Assembly: GCA_015501585.1 (NCBI GenBank)
Contig: JADNRY010000021.1
Location: 186,001-250,000, forward strand
From: Rhodocollybia butyracea
Taxonomy: Eukaryota; Basidiomycota; Agaricomycetes; Agaricales; Omphalotaceae
Length of the DNA stretch: 64,000 bases
Reading direction: 5' to 3'
Part shown: positions 34,780-46,924 of the stretch, in pieces
Position numbering within the stretch: the first letter of the stretch is position 1
Layout: every line of letters begins with the position of its first letter
Program-made: the position numbers and the translations under genes
The notes under the pieces: model-generated
What the model was told of the DNA's origin: nothing
The model's database searches: none
What the model saw: the letters and a program-made list of their open reading frames with translations, nothing else

Positions 34780-36497
34780 ATGAGCGCTCATCACATCTTG
34801 GCTGCTCTAGTGCCATTACCAATGGAGAAACAGCATGATGAACGGCCAACAAAGTTTAAACACAACCGGTTGCATCGCCTTGTCATTGTGTTCTTGGGAT
34901 GTATTATCTGTATATTTCTGATGATTAGGACACCAAGGGACCTCCTTGGATACGCATACTCACCAATTCCTAACCACTACGAATCTTTACAATCTATAAA
35001 GTCGTCATTCCACCTGGCTAACCCCTACAAATCCCAACCTATAAACTTATCATTCCACCTAGAAAACCACTGCGCATCTTCTAAACCTATAAACTCATCG
35101 GAGTTCCATGTTCGTCAGCAAAAATTGGCCGAAACTTTACATTCTCTTAATGCGTCCGCATACATCGCTGAACCTGGAGCAAGTGCACAATACTTTGGTA
35201 ATATCTCTTTGACCTCCTGGAAGCTTTCGGAACGTCCTTTACTGCTTATCATCACTCCAGTCGTTGTCGATGACAAGGTCAAAGCAAATATATCCATTTT
35301 GACTCCGTACTTTGAGGCGACGCGAGCCAAACTGCTTCCTGTTCCATTTGATAGTGTCAGATACATCGAATGGGCCGAAGATGCAAACCCATACGAAATT
35401 GCAGCCGCGGAGATTCTTGCGGAAGGGAACGTATTTATGGATGATGCATCCCGTCTTTTCATTTTTGATGGCTTCAGAAAAGCTCTTCCCCGTGCCATTA
35501 TATCTCCTGTTCCTCCAGAAATCAAGGAGCTGCGTCAAAGAAAGTCCGAGGCTGAACTAGACCTGTTAAAGTGCGCAAATGAGGTATGTTGCCTAATGAT
35601 TTCCACCTAATTTTTTTTAACTCGTTTTACATAGGCTACGTTGCTCGCTATAAGGAACGTTCACAAACGAATGTATGTCGGCATGCGTGAATCGGAAGCC
35701 AGAAAGATGATGTCTATCGCTCTGCAAGAGGTGGGTTTGCAAAATGGAGGCTGCTTAACCCTCTTTGGAGGTATGATGTTGCTCTTGAATTATGTTACTA
35801 CTTATCAATGGCGTTATTAGAAAACGCTGCTCTTCCTCATGGAAGTGGTACGGACCGAGAACTGGGAGAGTTCGATTTTGCTCTGTTTGACTGCGGAGGA
35901 AACCTTCATGGCTATATCAGCGACGTTACTCGGGTGTTTCTGATTCTATCTCGAATTATTTCAAGGTCCTTAACTCCTTTGTAGACCGTCATTCTTCCTC
36001 AATCTTGGCAGCAGATCCCTGCCGAACACCATAAAATATGGAACATCGTTCAGTTTACTCAGACGGTAGCCTCACGCTCAGCTATTGCAGGCGCTATAGC
36101 CCAAGACGTCGATACAGCAGCGAGATCATTCCTCCGTCAAACTGGTTATGACACCTACTTTACGCATAGATTAGGACATGGTTAGTCTGCAACTTCACTT
36201 CTGCGGGGTATGTATGAGCTAAATTCTGGCGTAGGTATTGGATTGGAAGGCCACGAGGAACCTTATCTTCGTGGAGGAAGTCTCGATGTCATCAAAATTG
36301 GCCATACCTTCTCTAATGAGCCAGGAATATATATTGAGGGCAAGGTAAGTAGGGATATCCTGACTCTTTCACCGGCACTAAAATAGATCCAGGTGGGCGT
36401 TCGGTTAGAGGACTGTTTCTATATTAATGCTCAGGGACGGCCGGTCTTCTTTACTGAAGGGGTTGGAGGCCAAGCAGGTTCTCCATGGGATCCTTGA
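34780..36497 (+). CDS. Membrane-anchored M24 peptidase (Xaa-Pro aminopeptidase-like)
   Basis: The start MSAHHILAALVPLPMEKQHD precedes one membrane helix (LVIVFLGCIICIFLMI), giving a type II topology. A luminal creatinase-like N-terminal domain follows (QQKLAETLHSLNASAYIAEP, YIEWAEDANPYEIAA), then the pita-bread catalytic domain: ENAALPHGSGTDRE, FALFDCGGNLHGYISDVTRT (the two Asp ligands), HRLGHGIGLEGHEEPYLRG (His), FSNEPGIYIEG (Glu) and VGVRLEDCFYI (Glu). The intron after the Arg of DVTR (near 35934-35985) is phase 0. The end is GGQAGSPWDP, stop 36495-36497. All five metal ligands are present, so it is probably an active aminopeptidase; secretory location is inferred from the anchor. Confidence 0.9.
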
Positions 36498-36777
36498 TAC
36501 GATAAAGAATATACAATTTAACAGTTCTACCTACAAACAGCATATATAAAGCAGTAAAAGTTTAAGTAAATTCCAAGATATCCAATATAAAGACAACTGT
36601 AAGCGTAAGATAATAAGATGAGATGACGATAATTCGCCAATGCAGGGAAAGGCGAAAAATAAAACCGATGGAAGCCTAAGATGATATACTTATAAATATA
36701 TGAGTGGTTGATACAGCGTACTGGGATTATACAGAGACATTGCAATGATGCAAATCACTTGAAGGGATCAAGCACGT

Positions 36778-37555
36778 AAGAGTTCATCAGGGGAAGGAAG
36801 TGGAAGTGGAATAGCGGCTGGAGAGGTCGGCAACGGAGTGAAAGCCGGGGGAGAGGACATCATCGGATAAGTGGCATGTCGCTGAAAGGGATTACGAGTG
36901 TTGGTACGAGATATGGGAGATGCTGTTGAAAAGTCAGTATGGAATATCAGCTATCAAAAGCCAACTCACAGAGGACGCTAGAAGTAAACCAACGGAATGA
37001 GTTTTCTTCAAAGTCCAAAACTTGAAACTCCGAGGTTACTCCCTCGATAACTTCGGGAGAACCTGCATTCCTGCTAGATTGTGTAGGATGGGCATTTTCT
37101 ACTTCTTCAACAGTAGACTCGAGACGGGCAGACCCCTTATAGGAGAAGGGATGTTCACGAAGCGTTGGAATAAGGTCAACTGGAAGAGATGCCCGCCGGC
37201 TGCGAACTGGCGAACGAGGAGGAAAGATGGAAGGCCTCAGGATGGACAAGAATTCCTCCAGTGCTTCAGTCGTAAGACCCGACCTGTGCCGATGAAATGA
37301 GAAGAAAAAAGATGACTCATGAACAAGAAAAACCAACCGTGGCGACGAGCGTGGAGATGCATCTGGGGAGCTTTCTGTGTAAAGCCCAAATTTTAATTCT
37401 CCAACAGAGTGTGAGCGTTCACTGGTATCTTTAGCCGGCTCTGAGAGAATTCGAACTGGCGGAGCACGACTGAGGATGGTATATGGAGCGCAAGTCAATC
37501 GAACAGGTCGTGGAGCGACAAGAATAGGAGTGTTATCGTTGGAGCCAAAATTCAT
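36778..37555 (-). CDS. Conserved hypothetical protein, Ser/Pro-rich
   Basis: The start ATG (37553-37555) reads MNFGSNDNTPILVAPRPVRL. Exon 2 has RSGLTTEALEEFLSILRPSI, then RSPVRSRRASLP and VLDFEENSFRWFTSSVLS, and joins to SPISRTNTRNPFQRHATYPM, ending PLPSPDELLRA (stop 36778-36780). The compact blocks (EEFLSILRPS; RWFTSSVLSSPISRTNTRN) look conserved, the rest disordered. No known family or domain was recognised. An intron near 37277-37340 and another near 36925-36970 are supported by GT-AG sites. Confidence 0.6.
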
Positions 37556-38171
37556 TGCAAGGGTAGATAGAACAGAGACTTGGACGATGAAGTGAGCGTG
37601 GCAAATGGTGGTGGAGTAAGAAGTCAAAGAACCTTCATTGGCTGTACGGCATGATCAGATGATTCGGCTTTCCGATCCGAAAGAATCCGGCGGCTCCTCC
37701 TTGTCTGTATTCCCTGGATACGTCGGTACTATGGACTCTCTCGGAGCATATAAAATTAAAATTTATCAATGAGCGTTGAATAAAAACCACATGTGTCTTC
37801 CTCTTCTCCCTAGTCCCATCCTTCTAGCTTCCATGCTCTGTGGCAGCATTGGCAGACCCTTTACGCGAAGCTACCACTGCTAAAGTCTATGTACTCGAAA
37901 TTAATACGGTCGTCTTTTCTGTTTGACCAAACTTGAACGAGAACTGCGGAAATCTAATTTTCGATTCCTTCACGATGAACAACAACTGGATCATCTTCGT
38001 TGGCGTCGGGTTGTTTATAGAAACCAGGATAACCTGCAATATCAGATGAGAGGTCCCAGCCTGTTTGAGAATCAGTTTTATTGCAGACACACCAGTAGCA
38101 CGAAGTCGAATGGCCTATCGGAATTGTCAGAGGAAAGGGATCTGTTGCACGACATGGATACATGGACTACT
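37556..38171. other. Intergenic region
   Basis: Promoter of the preceding minus-strand gene and 3' flank of the broken gene. A TATA-like TATAAAATTAAAATTTATCAA lies near 37750-37770, just over 190 bp upstream of the 37555 start. No gene is supported. Confidence 0.4.
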
Positions 38172-39076
38172 TTAAATTGCCGTCTTGGCTTTCTTCGATT
38201 TCGACTGTGTGTCTACGTCCGAGTCTTTCCGTTTTGTTCCCCCCGCCTGAGATATCTCATTTCCGCGTTCTGACACACTGTCGCGGACTTCCTCCTTCAC
38301 GCGCATCACTTGTCGCTTTGTCATCCCAATGCCCAACCGAGCCTTCTCTGAACCCGTCAATTCAACGGGTTGATCTGCTCCAGATCCATGCTTTTTGCCA
38401 ACAAAAGTGTACGCATGTCCCCCATGGTCAGTCCAGATGAGTTCAAAGATCAAGAACGGGTTCCCGTTGTCGTCTGCTAGTGCGCTGATATTGCACGTAT
38501 GACCTGCCTCATCTGGTTCGGTATTAACCGCTTCGTCTTCCCAAGTTCATTCTTCTCCGAGTTGCCACTCCCCATGAACTATCGAAGCACCACAGGCAGA
38601 TCCTGTATGCATCTTCTTCTTACGTCCATCGAAGCCATGTTTGAAGTAGGCTTTCAAATTCGCCGCAGTTTCCTTCTTCGTCCCGAATGAAAGCTCCATG
38701 AATCCAACTACTGCTGCTCCTGGGTATTTCTTGTGTTCAGGTTGAAGAGATTCCAAATAATCAACCGAATACTCGTCATAATCGCTGGGTTGTTGTACGT
38801 ATACCCAGAGGTAGAATCAGCAATATCGTAAGGGTTTGAAGAGAGGTTTCGAGGCTCCTTTTTAGTGAAGTCAATTGAATGAGTACTAGTCGCCAATCAT
38901 CACACAAACGTACAATACCGTATTGGATAATATCCTTAAAGCTAAGGTTAGCCAGAGTTTAGGTAGAATCATGCAGAGCAACAAAGTACCTTAGAATCAG
39001 CATATTTGGGCTGGTAAAGTTCAAACTTTGAATGCGATTCCTGCGATTCCTTTCCATCAGTTCCATTCTTGGACAT
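38172..39076 (-). pseudogene. Broken hypothetical gene (in-frame stop plus frame problem)
   Basis: Exon 1 starts MSKNGTDGKESQESHSKFEL from ATG 39076 (YQPKYADSK at its end). Later stretches are coding-like: FTKKEPRNLSSNPYDIADST, DYDEYSVDYLESLQPEHKKY, GAAVVGFMELSFGTKKETAA, then an in-frame TGA at 38547-38549, and in the same frame FELIWTDHGGHAYTFVGKKH and a basic tail ending KSKKAKTAI (stop 38172-38174). Between the two middle pieces (near 38797) the frame changes by two bases, and the exon 2/exon 3 splice phases do not agree. It is either a young pseudogene or damaged by sequence errors. The family is not recognised. Confidence 0.6.
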
Positions 39077-39161
39077 ATTGACCGATAGCAAGGAGGATTC
39101 TGTGACTGTTACGCAACGTTAAATGTCCAGTGTTCAACGTTCAACTTTGAAGCTTTGAAGC

Positions 39162-39444
39162 TTGCACACACCAAATGTACAAAAAAATCAGCTCGAGTGA
39201 AAAAAATACCGATCTAACACTTTTCGGGCAAAAAATCACCTGTTATTGATTTGTTGAGCGAGAGTTCGTCATTCAGTGCGTTTTCGCAATTTCAGTGTAA
39301 CTGAACGAACATATTTCAGTGAAAGTTTGCTGAACTATTAAGATTCACTTGTATTTTCACTAACAAGTGATGTTTTTGCTGAAATGTGGTCAATCACTTC
39401 AACCATTCACTCGAGCCGATTTTTTTTGTACTTTTGATGTGCAA
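39162..39444. mobile_element. 283-bp MITE-like element with about 37-bp terminal inverted repeats
   Basis: The left end TTGCACACACC..GTACAAAAAAATCAGCTCG+AGTGA (39162-39200) is matched by the complement of the right end (39406-39444), with a few mismatches. Both ends begin TTGCACA. The interior is AT-rich, non-coding and carries smaller inverted repeats such as TCACTTGT/ACAAGTGA. No target-site duplication could be made out. Confidence 0.65.
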
Positions 39445-39730
39445 TTGGTAGGTAGAGATGTTCAAGTTCCAATTCGAGATGGGCGCCTATGACCACGACG
39501 GCGTCTAATCACCACTTCATTTGCACTTCATTAAACAGAACCAACAAGAATGTCGGAAACTCCGAATTCCGCTCGTAACCGCTTATAAATGCCATAATCA
39601 GAATGCCGCTTGCCAGCGGCCATCAACATGGCTTAAGTTTATAAGCAGCCGGGATTATAAGCGGTCTGCCGGAGTTATAAGCCGTTGTCAGCGCTGATAA
39701 ACCCCCTCAAGTTTCGCCAAAAGGTAACCA

Positions 39731-39752
39731 TACTACTAGTAGTAGTAGTATA
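39731..39752. repeat. AGT trinucleotide microsatellite
   Basis: TACTACTAGTAGTAGTAGTATA, a short palindromic AGT/ACT run inside the candidate transposon. Confidence 0.7.
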
Positions 39753-40249
39753 GTAACATTGATAGTAGTTAATTACTACGGGCTACTTATGAGTTAACTA
39801 CTGATATCAGTAACACCATTACTTGCTTAGTTTGTTATTAGTAGGTATTAATTAGTACACTTATAGGTTATTTACATTTTTACATTATTAATACAAGAGT
39901 TACAGTACGGTTTCGAACCATTGACCTCTAGCTTAGAGGGCGCTTACATTACAAGTACAGGGCATAGTTACCACTACATAACCAATAGCGCCGGTACACG
40001 GCAGTGCCCGCTACCTCCCTTACAAGCATGTATTTTTGCTGCCTAGTAGCGCAGACATCACGTAAAATGGGAACAAATGTACAGTTATTGATAGGGGTAA
40101 GATTGGGTTGTTGCACTCCTAACAGACCACCTGCAACGTAATCAGAAATTTGAGATAGTAGCTCTGGAGGACAGAACAAACCTGGACCACTGAAAAAGGG
40201 AGAGGAAGGGGGACTGCCTCTGGAAGCGCCACTTTCACCTGTACCAACC

Positions 40250-43200
40250 ATTGAAAATTCTCCAGTTCATCATGTCAAAGACTTACTGGGAAATGAATAC
40301 CGCGATGGTAAATTACTGGGAAAGCATTAGCCTGTTGAAAATTGTAATGGGGCAACAACGCAGCGGGTTCAACAGAAGACAGAGAGGAGGCATGCAGATT
40401 GGTGCCAAAGACAGTGTCGATGTCAGGCAGATTCAGATAGCTGGAACAAGGAAGAGAGAGCATGCAATTTTCGGCTGAGAAAGTCACAGTATCTGAGAAG
40501 ACGCTGGCCTGCGGGGTGTGAGCAACCAGCCAGGATACAAGCGAGGGCGAAACGAAAGAGTAATAGACATCAGGACTGTAAACAACCCTCAAAGAGTGTC
40601 CTTGGATTGAAGCCTGTGCTAGTGGGCTGAAGGAAAGAGGTTGAAAGGGAATTAACCACCGCGTTTAATGATTTACGATTGAAGTAATTGGTCATAGATT
40701 GACAGGTCACGTGAGTAAAACAGGAACGAGCCTGATTGCAAACTGAAGGCCCACAAGACCCTCTACCCTAAAGAGGTAGTGGGAATATAGACATATTAGT
40801 ATGTGAGGACTGGGTTAATATGATACACTGGTAGTGGATTATAACCGCTTACCTGTGCTTAAGAGGCCAAGAAAATGTTTAGGTGTACATGTATCAGGCT
40901 GTGAGTAGATATCAGGGTCTCAATGGACAGGTAAGTACACCCAACCTTCTATGAGTCACCATTCGCGAGGTTCAAGGGAGGCTTTTGCGACAACGATTGC
41001 AGTAGCCAGAGAATAAATGGGATAATGTCCAAAGGCCGTTGCGCAGCTTACTGGATATATTCAGCCTTGAGGCACCAAAAATCTGGTGATAGTGTCAAGA
41101 ATGAGATCAGGCGTGGAGGCTAAACTAGCTGAGGGAACAGAGGGCGGCATGGGTGATGGCTTTGGTTTAGGGGGAGAGCATGAGGGAGACAAGGATTGAG
41201 AGGCGTTGACAGTGTTTGTTCTGTAGATTGATTGAGTAAATTGAAAGCGCAGAAAGAGACATACCGATTCTCACCACCTCTTTCTCCAGCTACATCCTCT
41301 CGAGCACATCCAGTTGTGTATGCTGTCATAGTGTGCATACACATGTAAGAAGAATATACAATGCACAAACCAACTGAGAAAAATTCCTTACCCATTGTTG
41401 TCATTGGCAGTGGCGGCACCAGCAGCAGCAACGTGGAATTGCTCAATCCTGGCAGCAATTTTCTTGTTGCGCTGAGCATGAGTCTGAGTGGTGTAGTTTA
41501 TCTTCAATTCTGTAGGCTTGGATGTCGGATCTTTGCGGATGGCCGCGTTGTTGGATGACTACAGCTTCCAGGTTTGAGGGTGGCAGCTTAGGTGATTTAA
41601 AAGTTGTATGGGTACTGGTATTTTGCAAAAAGGCTGAGATTTGGGTGCGCGGTTAGAGTTGCAGAAGTAGTCGAGAGGTAATGCGGCATGAGGGCACGTC
41701 TGGAAGATTGGCTTGATGGGAGAGAGTCGAGGGCAGTGGTTGTCTTGACGGAGGTGGTAGTAGATTGTATTGACAAAGTGGCCTGTTGCGATGTGAAAAT
41801 CTGGATAGTAAATGACTGATACTGTCCTGCAATGCGTAGAACCAAGAGAACCAAGCACTAAGTGACAATGAGAATACACCCATGGGGTTGAGTGTGGTCT
41901 CAGCGTCAGATGGTGCTGATTTGTTGGTTGCAGGGCAAAGCTGAGATGGGAAAGTGTCGTATACGCGGGTGAAAGACAGCAAGTAAAACTTGAGAAAAAA
42001 TATTAGCTGTGAATGTGTATAGATAGCATAACAATGTACCTTTAATAGAATATGAGCCTGATAGTCCTAACATCTCAGTTTAACGATCCACAGCTACACT
42101 CTCAAATTACCCAGGTCCAAAGTTGAGTGATTCCTTCCTGAAGGTCCTGCTGAAGTTATTAAGTAAGATTTGCCCCTAGATTTAAAGCAAATTTGTCTTG
42201 TGATGCGCGTGGATAATTTGGGATGGCAGTTGGGGTTGCTGGTGGTGGTAGCAGTTAAAGGAAGATAAAGATAAGCGCCCTGTATCAAATGCCGTGCTAA
42301 CAAATCACGCTAGCTTCAAAATGTAAGTATGTACTGATTGCATTCAGTGCATGGATAGTATGTACAGATCGTGCAGGTGTGGGTGTGCTATTTAGACTGG
42401 TAAGCCCCTACTTTGTCCTTCGGGTTCTCAAGGGATGGGCTGGAGGTTGTTCTTCCATCACAACTCCGCTACCCCCCATGGCTTCTCCTTCGTTATTGCC
42501 GGCTGGAACTTGGGCCCGACTCCGACCTTGGCTTCGACCAGCCCCACAACCACAAGCCCAACCTCGCCCTTGACTGCACACCTGATGATTATTGCCATCT
42601 GCAGGAACACCATTGTTGCTACCTGTAAAGTCACATGACTCTGGAAAGACAGCCATGCGCTCCAACTGGACCAAAAGGCCACAATATCAGGTCTGACCTG
42701 ATATGCTTCCAGACTATATAAATGGTTCACTTCTTGACACTACCTATGTCCAGATTATTGGCTTCCCGGATAGCAAGAGGATCAAGGAGATGTGCTGGAT
42801 CTGCATCCATATTGTTGGGCTCAGGAGCAGGAAGAGGTTCTGGGAGACGTAAACCCATATTCAGCACAATCACAGGTGTAGAAGTAGCTAGTCTAGGTTA
42901 GTAAAATATCTATGAGCATAATGAACTCACAAACCTGGTGATAGCTCATTGTCAGCAAGCCTAACAGCAAGTAATGCTTCAGTAACCGCGTCAAACTGAG
43001 ATGTTGGGGTGGCGGCAGCGGCGGAAGGCATTCCAACAAATACACTCTGGTTATAGAATATGTAGAGCATTTTAAGATAGTTTGTCCCGTTCAAACCATT
43101 GAGGAAAGTACAATAGGTGATGAAGTCCTTCTTGTAGTTGATTTTAGAGATTTTGCCTATGGGATTGAATTCAATATCAGTGGATAGTAAAAAATCGAGC

Positions 43201-44303
43201 CTAGGAGTCAAAGTTTGTTAGAATGTTGATGGTCTCTTCAGGTTACAGACTCACGATGATACCAGAAAACACGATACAAGCATTGTTTACACTTTTCACC
43301 CCCCAGAGCATTCCAACGAGTGAAGATCCGTAATTGAAAGTTGAAGAATCAGAACTCAGGGACTGTTTGCCAAAAAGTATTGCGTGTAGAATTTTTCATG
43401 GCAAGATCAGGATGGAATATGAACTTATATAGAGCATCATACTCACCTTTGGTTGATACTCATTCATAAATAACTTTGTATTATCCTGTTCACCATTTGG
43501 ATAGAATATTGGCGAACAAGGTGAGTTGACTGCAGAAGAGCCTGGAAATTCCAAAAGGGCTTTAACCACCATGGAATCGTGACGTAGAGTACTTCCGGCC
43601 TTCAATATCCAAACGTCTGGTTGCACATCCATGCCAGTCATGATTAGATATGCACACTCGCGCACAGTGTGTAGCATGGCTGCATGCCCTTGTTTAGCCT
43701 GCAAGATAAACTTGTATTGAAAGGTTAATGGCAAAGACGGCATGAAAAGAGTAGAACAAACATCCTGTCTGAATGGAGCATAGTCTGCAGCAAGTTTGCA
43801 TAGCTCTCAATCATTGAGATAAAGATGCAACTCCCGCACAAGGCCCATCTCAAATTTACCATCCTCAAAACGCTCCGGTGACTCAGGTTCAGGACTATCT
43901 GGTAGGGGCGGCACATGAAGAGATCAGTGCTAGGCCATGGAAACACTGTCACTACGTATTTCTTTCCAAGCTTTACAATTTGTTCATGATTGAGAAGTGG
44001 ATCTGAGTCTGCAGCTTTTCGAGATGTTTTCTGCCATTTTGCGAGAGCGAGCTGAGACTTCAAGTCAGAGTTAAGCATACAAAGTTTTGAATTGTGTTCA
44101 AGGAAATCTTGATTTTGTTGCTGGATCTTATCGAGGACCTTAAATGATTGAGAACATGTTAATAAAAATTCTAGAGTGCCACTCAAGGTGCCACTCACCT
44201 GGCGCAAGTCATACATAGTGATATTTTCGACACTTGGGAGAGTGTAGGGTATGAATTCAATGTCTTCGGAAACATCTGAGATATTTCCATCACTGTCCGA
44301 CAT
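40250..44303 (-). CDS. Long repeat-associated gene of unknown function (approximate 3' end)
   Basis: From ATG 44303 (MSDSDGNISDVSEDIEFIPY) minus-strand exons read VLDKIQQQNQDFLEHNSKL (coiled-coil-like), ALAKWQKTSRKAADSDPLLN, MPSLPLTFQYKFILQAKQGH, CAYLIMTGMDVQPDVWILKA, NDTKLFMNEYQPK-like sequence (DNTKLFMNEYQPK), FITYCTFLNGLNGTNYLKML, YNQSVFVGMPSAAAATPTSQ, MGLRLPEPLPAPEPNNMDAD and a Gly/Arg-rich part (ACGCGAGRSQGRSRAQ). Further exons lie near 41470-41380 (QTHAQRNKKIAARIEQFHVA) and 40200. This looks like a real, much-spliced gene carried within repetitive DNA. I do not recognise any known transposase, reverse transcriptase or integrase motif. The end point is approximate and some frame changes inside may be splice sites or decay. 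Confidence 0.45.
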
Positions 44304-44598
44304 GATGAGAACGGAAGACAAAGAAAAATCAGAGCAAGGTGTTTTCAAGTTTAAGTATGTTGCACATCAATTATATGTAATTCTGTGATTGGCGAGGAAC
44401 GCATGCAGATTATTACACATAAAGAGCATGCTCCAGTTGCTCCAGTTCTATCCTAGATATGGCTACCTACTACCTACCATATTCAGTATCTTTTCATTTG
44501 CAGGAACATGCCACTGTCAAGAGAATCCAACACAGGAATCACGACTGGCAAGTGACTGCGCTGTGAGTAATCGGCACAACCGGCAGAACTCCGATGTC

Positions 44599-45484
44599 TG
44601 CTCCTTGAAAATGTGAAGAAGACCTGCTGTAAGGATCTAGGTGGAATCCTTCGAGCACGGGTTACGAACCTGGAAACCAAAGTGCGGATACGCTCCGTAC
44701 TTCTGTCGTTCAGCCGAACTGGGAAAGTTGGTTTGAGATGTGAAAGGATGTGAGTGTAGAACAGTTCCGAAGTGCCTATGGGATGTAAGACTCGTGTCGG
44801 GATCGTCCAAGGGACTAATGTAGGGACGGAAGGTCTGTACTGGCGATAGAATGAACTCGGCGAGTAAGCCTAAGAGTAGATGAGTTTCCGACTCGAAGGG
44901 TAGGACCCACTAAGTGCAAGCAGCTTTGATAGCGATATGAGCAGAAGCGGAAGGTCAAGCGGTAGCTGACCTGATGCGGTGCAAACAGAGCGGAACCAAA
45001 TAGATGATAGTAAATTGCAGAGGTTGTGACAACAATAGAGTGAAGAAACAGATAAAGCGAGAAACCGGAACACACAAGAGCACACGAGTTAAGGGGTTAA
45101 GCAATATTTCCAATCTACTGTACTTGACATGGTACGGAACTATTTAAAGGGTACTCGAGGACCGGAGTAGCGATAGGTAATAATCCAAGAGTAGAAAAGA
45201 CAAGAATAGCCAAAAGAAGTACAAGGGATGAAAGACAATGATGGACATAAGCGGAAGCGGCGGGATGAGCATAAAGCATATGTATGATTGTAAGAATGAT
45301 GGAGAATGGATCGGCGGGATCATAGAAAGTGTACGGTGAAGGAAATAGTAAGACAGAAGCAAAGCGGAAGTGTATCAGAACCGGAAATGCGGTGGGAGCG
45401 GATTATGTAACTGTAAGTGGGAAACGTCGGCAGTCGGTATATGCCTAGGGCATGACACCTGCTCCTTGCAAATGTGAAGAAGAC
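44599..45484. repeat. Pair of 25-bp direct repeats 0.86 kb apart
   Basis: TGCTCCTTGAAAATGTGAAG+AAGAC (44599-44623) recurs with one mismatch at 45460-45484. The enclosed DNA has no clear gene. The repeats could mark an insertion or a duplication by recombination within the candidate transposon. Confidence 0.55.
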
Positions 45485-45926
45485 TAAGATCCTTGTCAAC
45501 ACGTGACCGTGCATTGACACAACTTTATGAAGTGAGTTTCCAAGGTATAATAATTCTGCAATGCTCGAGCTTGCGTTGGCATGATTTTCGGTGGTGGGTA
45601 AACCCTTTGGGCTCATGAAGACCATGGCATATGCTGCATTCATGTTTATGTTGGGCGCTGCTCAGAACAGCAGTACATATGGTTAATGCGTACATAGGGA
45701 TAATTATAATCTGATTCTCATGAGGTTATAATCGGAGTATAATCCGATCATAATCCCGGCCCGATTATAAGTGGGAATTCAAGTTTCTGACATAAGCTAG
45801 CCTGGTAACCAAGCCCTCTAGGGGGTTGACGTTGTTTAGACAAGAAACCTCTCTAGCCTACCAACAGGCAGAACCAAGCGTAGATCATTGAGTATGTTTG
45901 AATGATCAAGCCACATCTTCGATTTA

Positions 45927-46924
45927 CTAGCAGTGGGCCAGCGCTCTCGCGTGGCGGTTACTCGGGCTCAATGGGAAGATAGATAATAAGCAAGGTACAT
46001 GATACAATATTTTATTTGAATAGGTAAATGAAAATACGGTACAGGAAAATCGACTCCGCCTGCGCCTGCTACTGCTACCACGACTGAAAATACAACCCAC
46101 CCTTCTCATCAGTTCCTCGTGCGTTCCCTGCTCTGCGATCCTCCCCTCCTGTAGTACAACACTCAAGTCGACCTCAACAACAGTCCTCAGACAATGAGCA
46201 ATAACCACAGTCATGCACAATTCCCTCAAAAGCGTATTATGGACATTCTTCATGAGCTCAACCATCACGGAAGTCTGTGATCCCCAATCAACCAATCAGT
46301 CAACCTAAACCAGGACGTACACCCCTGAATCAAATACTCGTCGCCTCGTCAAAAACAATATCAGGGGATCCTTCAATAACACTCTCGCCATCGCCAACCT
46401 CTGCTTCTCCCCGCCACTACTCATCAACCCCTTCTCCCCAACGTTTGTCTGATACCCCTCCGGTAAACTCATATCGCCACATACACATTTGCCTTTCCTG
46501 CCGCCTATCCAAATTCCCGTATCGCACATTATGCATAACATGCGTGTGGAACAGCGGCGTATCCTGTGGAACAACGCCAATGGCATCCCACAGGCTTGCA
46601 ATCTGCATCTGCACGATATCCTGGTCTCCGATGAAGATCTTCCTGGAGGAGGGATTGTAGAAACGGAAGAGAAACCTGAGGATTGTGTAATTCCGCATCC
46701 CGAGGGCCCAGCAATGGCAGTGTGTTTGGCGGCTGGGATGGTGAATAGAGAACACTGGGCGGCTCGGGCTGTACACGAAATTGACATTCATGAAGCGGAT
46801 GTCTTGAACGGAGAGATTGGCTGGGCATCTGGTGCGTCTTTGATAGGCGGGTTGTTTTCGCGGTTGGAGGACTCCTATCTCGAGGAGGTTTTGTCGGAGT
46901 TCGTGGTAGATGGTCCCGGAAGTT
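45927..46924 (-). pseudogene. Degenerate fragment of an ATM1-type mitochondrial ABC transporter
   Basis: Only the nucleotide-binding part is left and it jumps between frames: [31 protein letters not shown], a damaged Walker A ([16 protein letters not shown] in place of GPSGCGKST), [16 protein letters not shown], a good signature [20 protein letters not shown], a missing Walker B/D-loop ([11 protein letters not shown]) and VVIAHCLRTVVEVDLSVVLQ with EGRIAEQGTHEELMRR. ATM1 exports a sulfur compound from mitochondria for cytosolic Fe-S proteins. This copy lacks the membrane domain and key ATP-site residues and cannot work. It sits directly beside the candidate transposon, which suggests it was moved or stranded there. 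Confidence 0.8.

Larger units (their letters stand above)
39551..45792. mobile_element. Candidate DNA transposon, 6.2 kb, TIRs beginning TGTC(G/A)GAAACT
   Basis: The left end TGTCGGAAACTCCGAATTCC (39551) and the complement of the right end (TGTCAGAAACTTGAATTCCC, ending 45792) agree over about 20-30 bases with few differences. Both are followed inward by TTATAA/GATTATAA-rich sequence (GGGATTATAAGCGG near 39653; GATTATAATCGG-like near 45725). Between them lies one long minus-strand, intron-rich gene. No target-site duplication is visible, and two separate elements of one family could give the same picture. No transposase motif was recognised, so the class is unknown. Confidence 0.45.
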
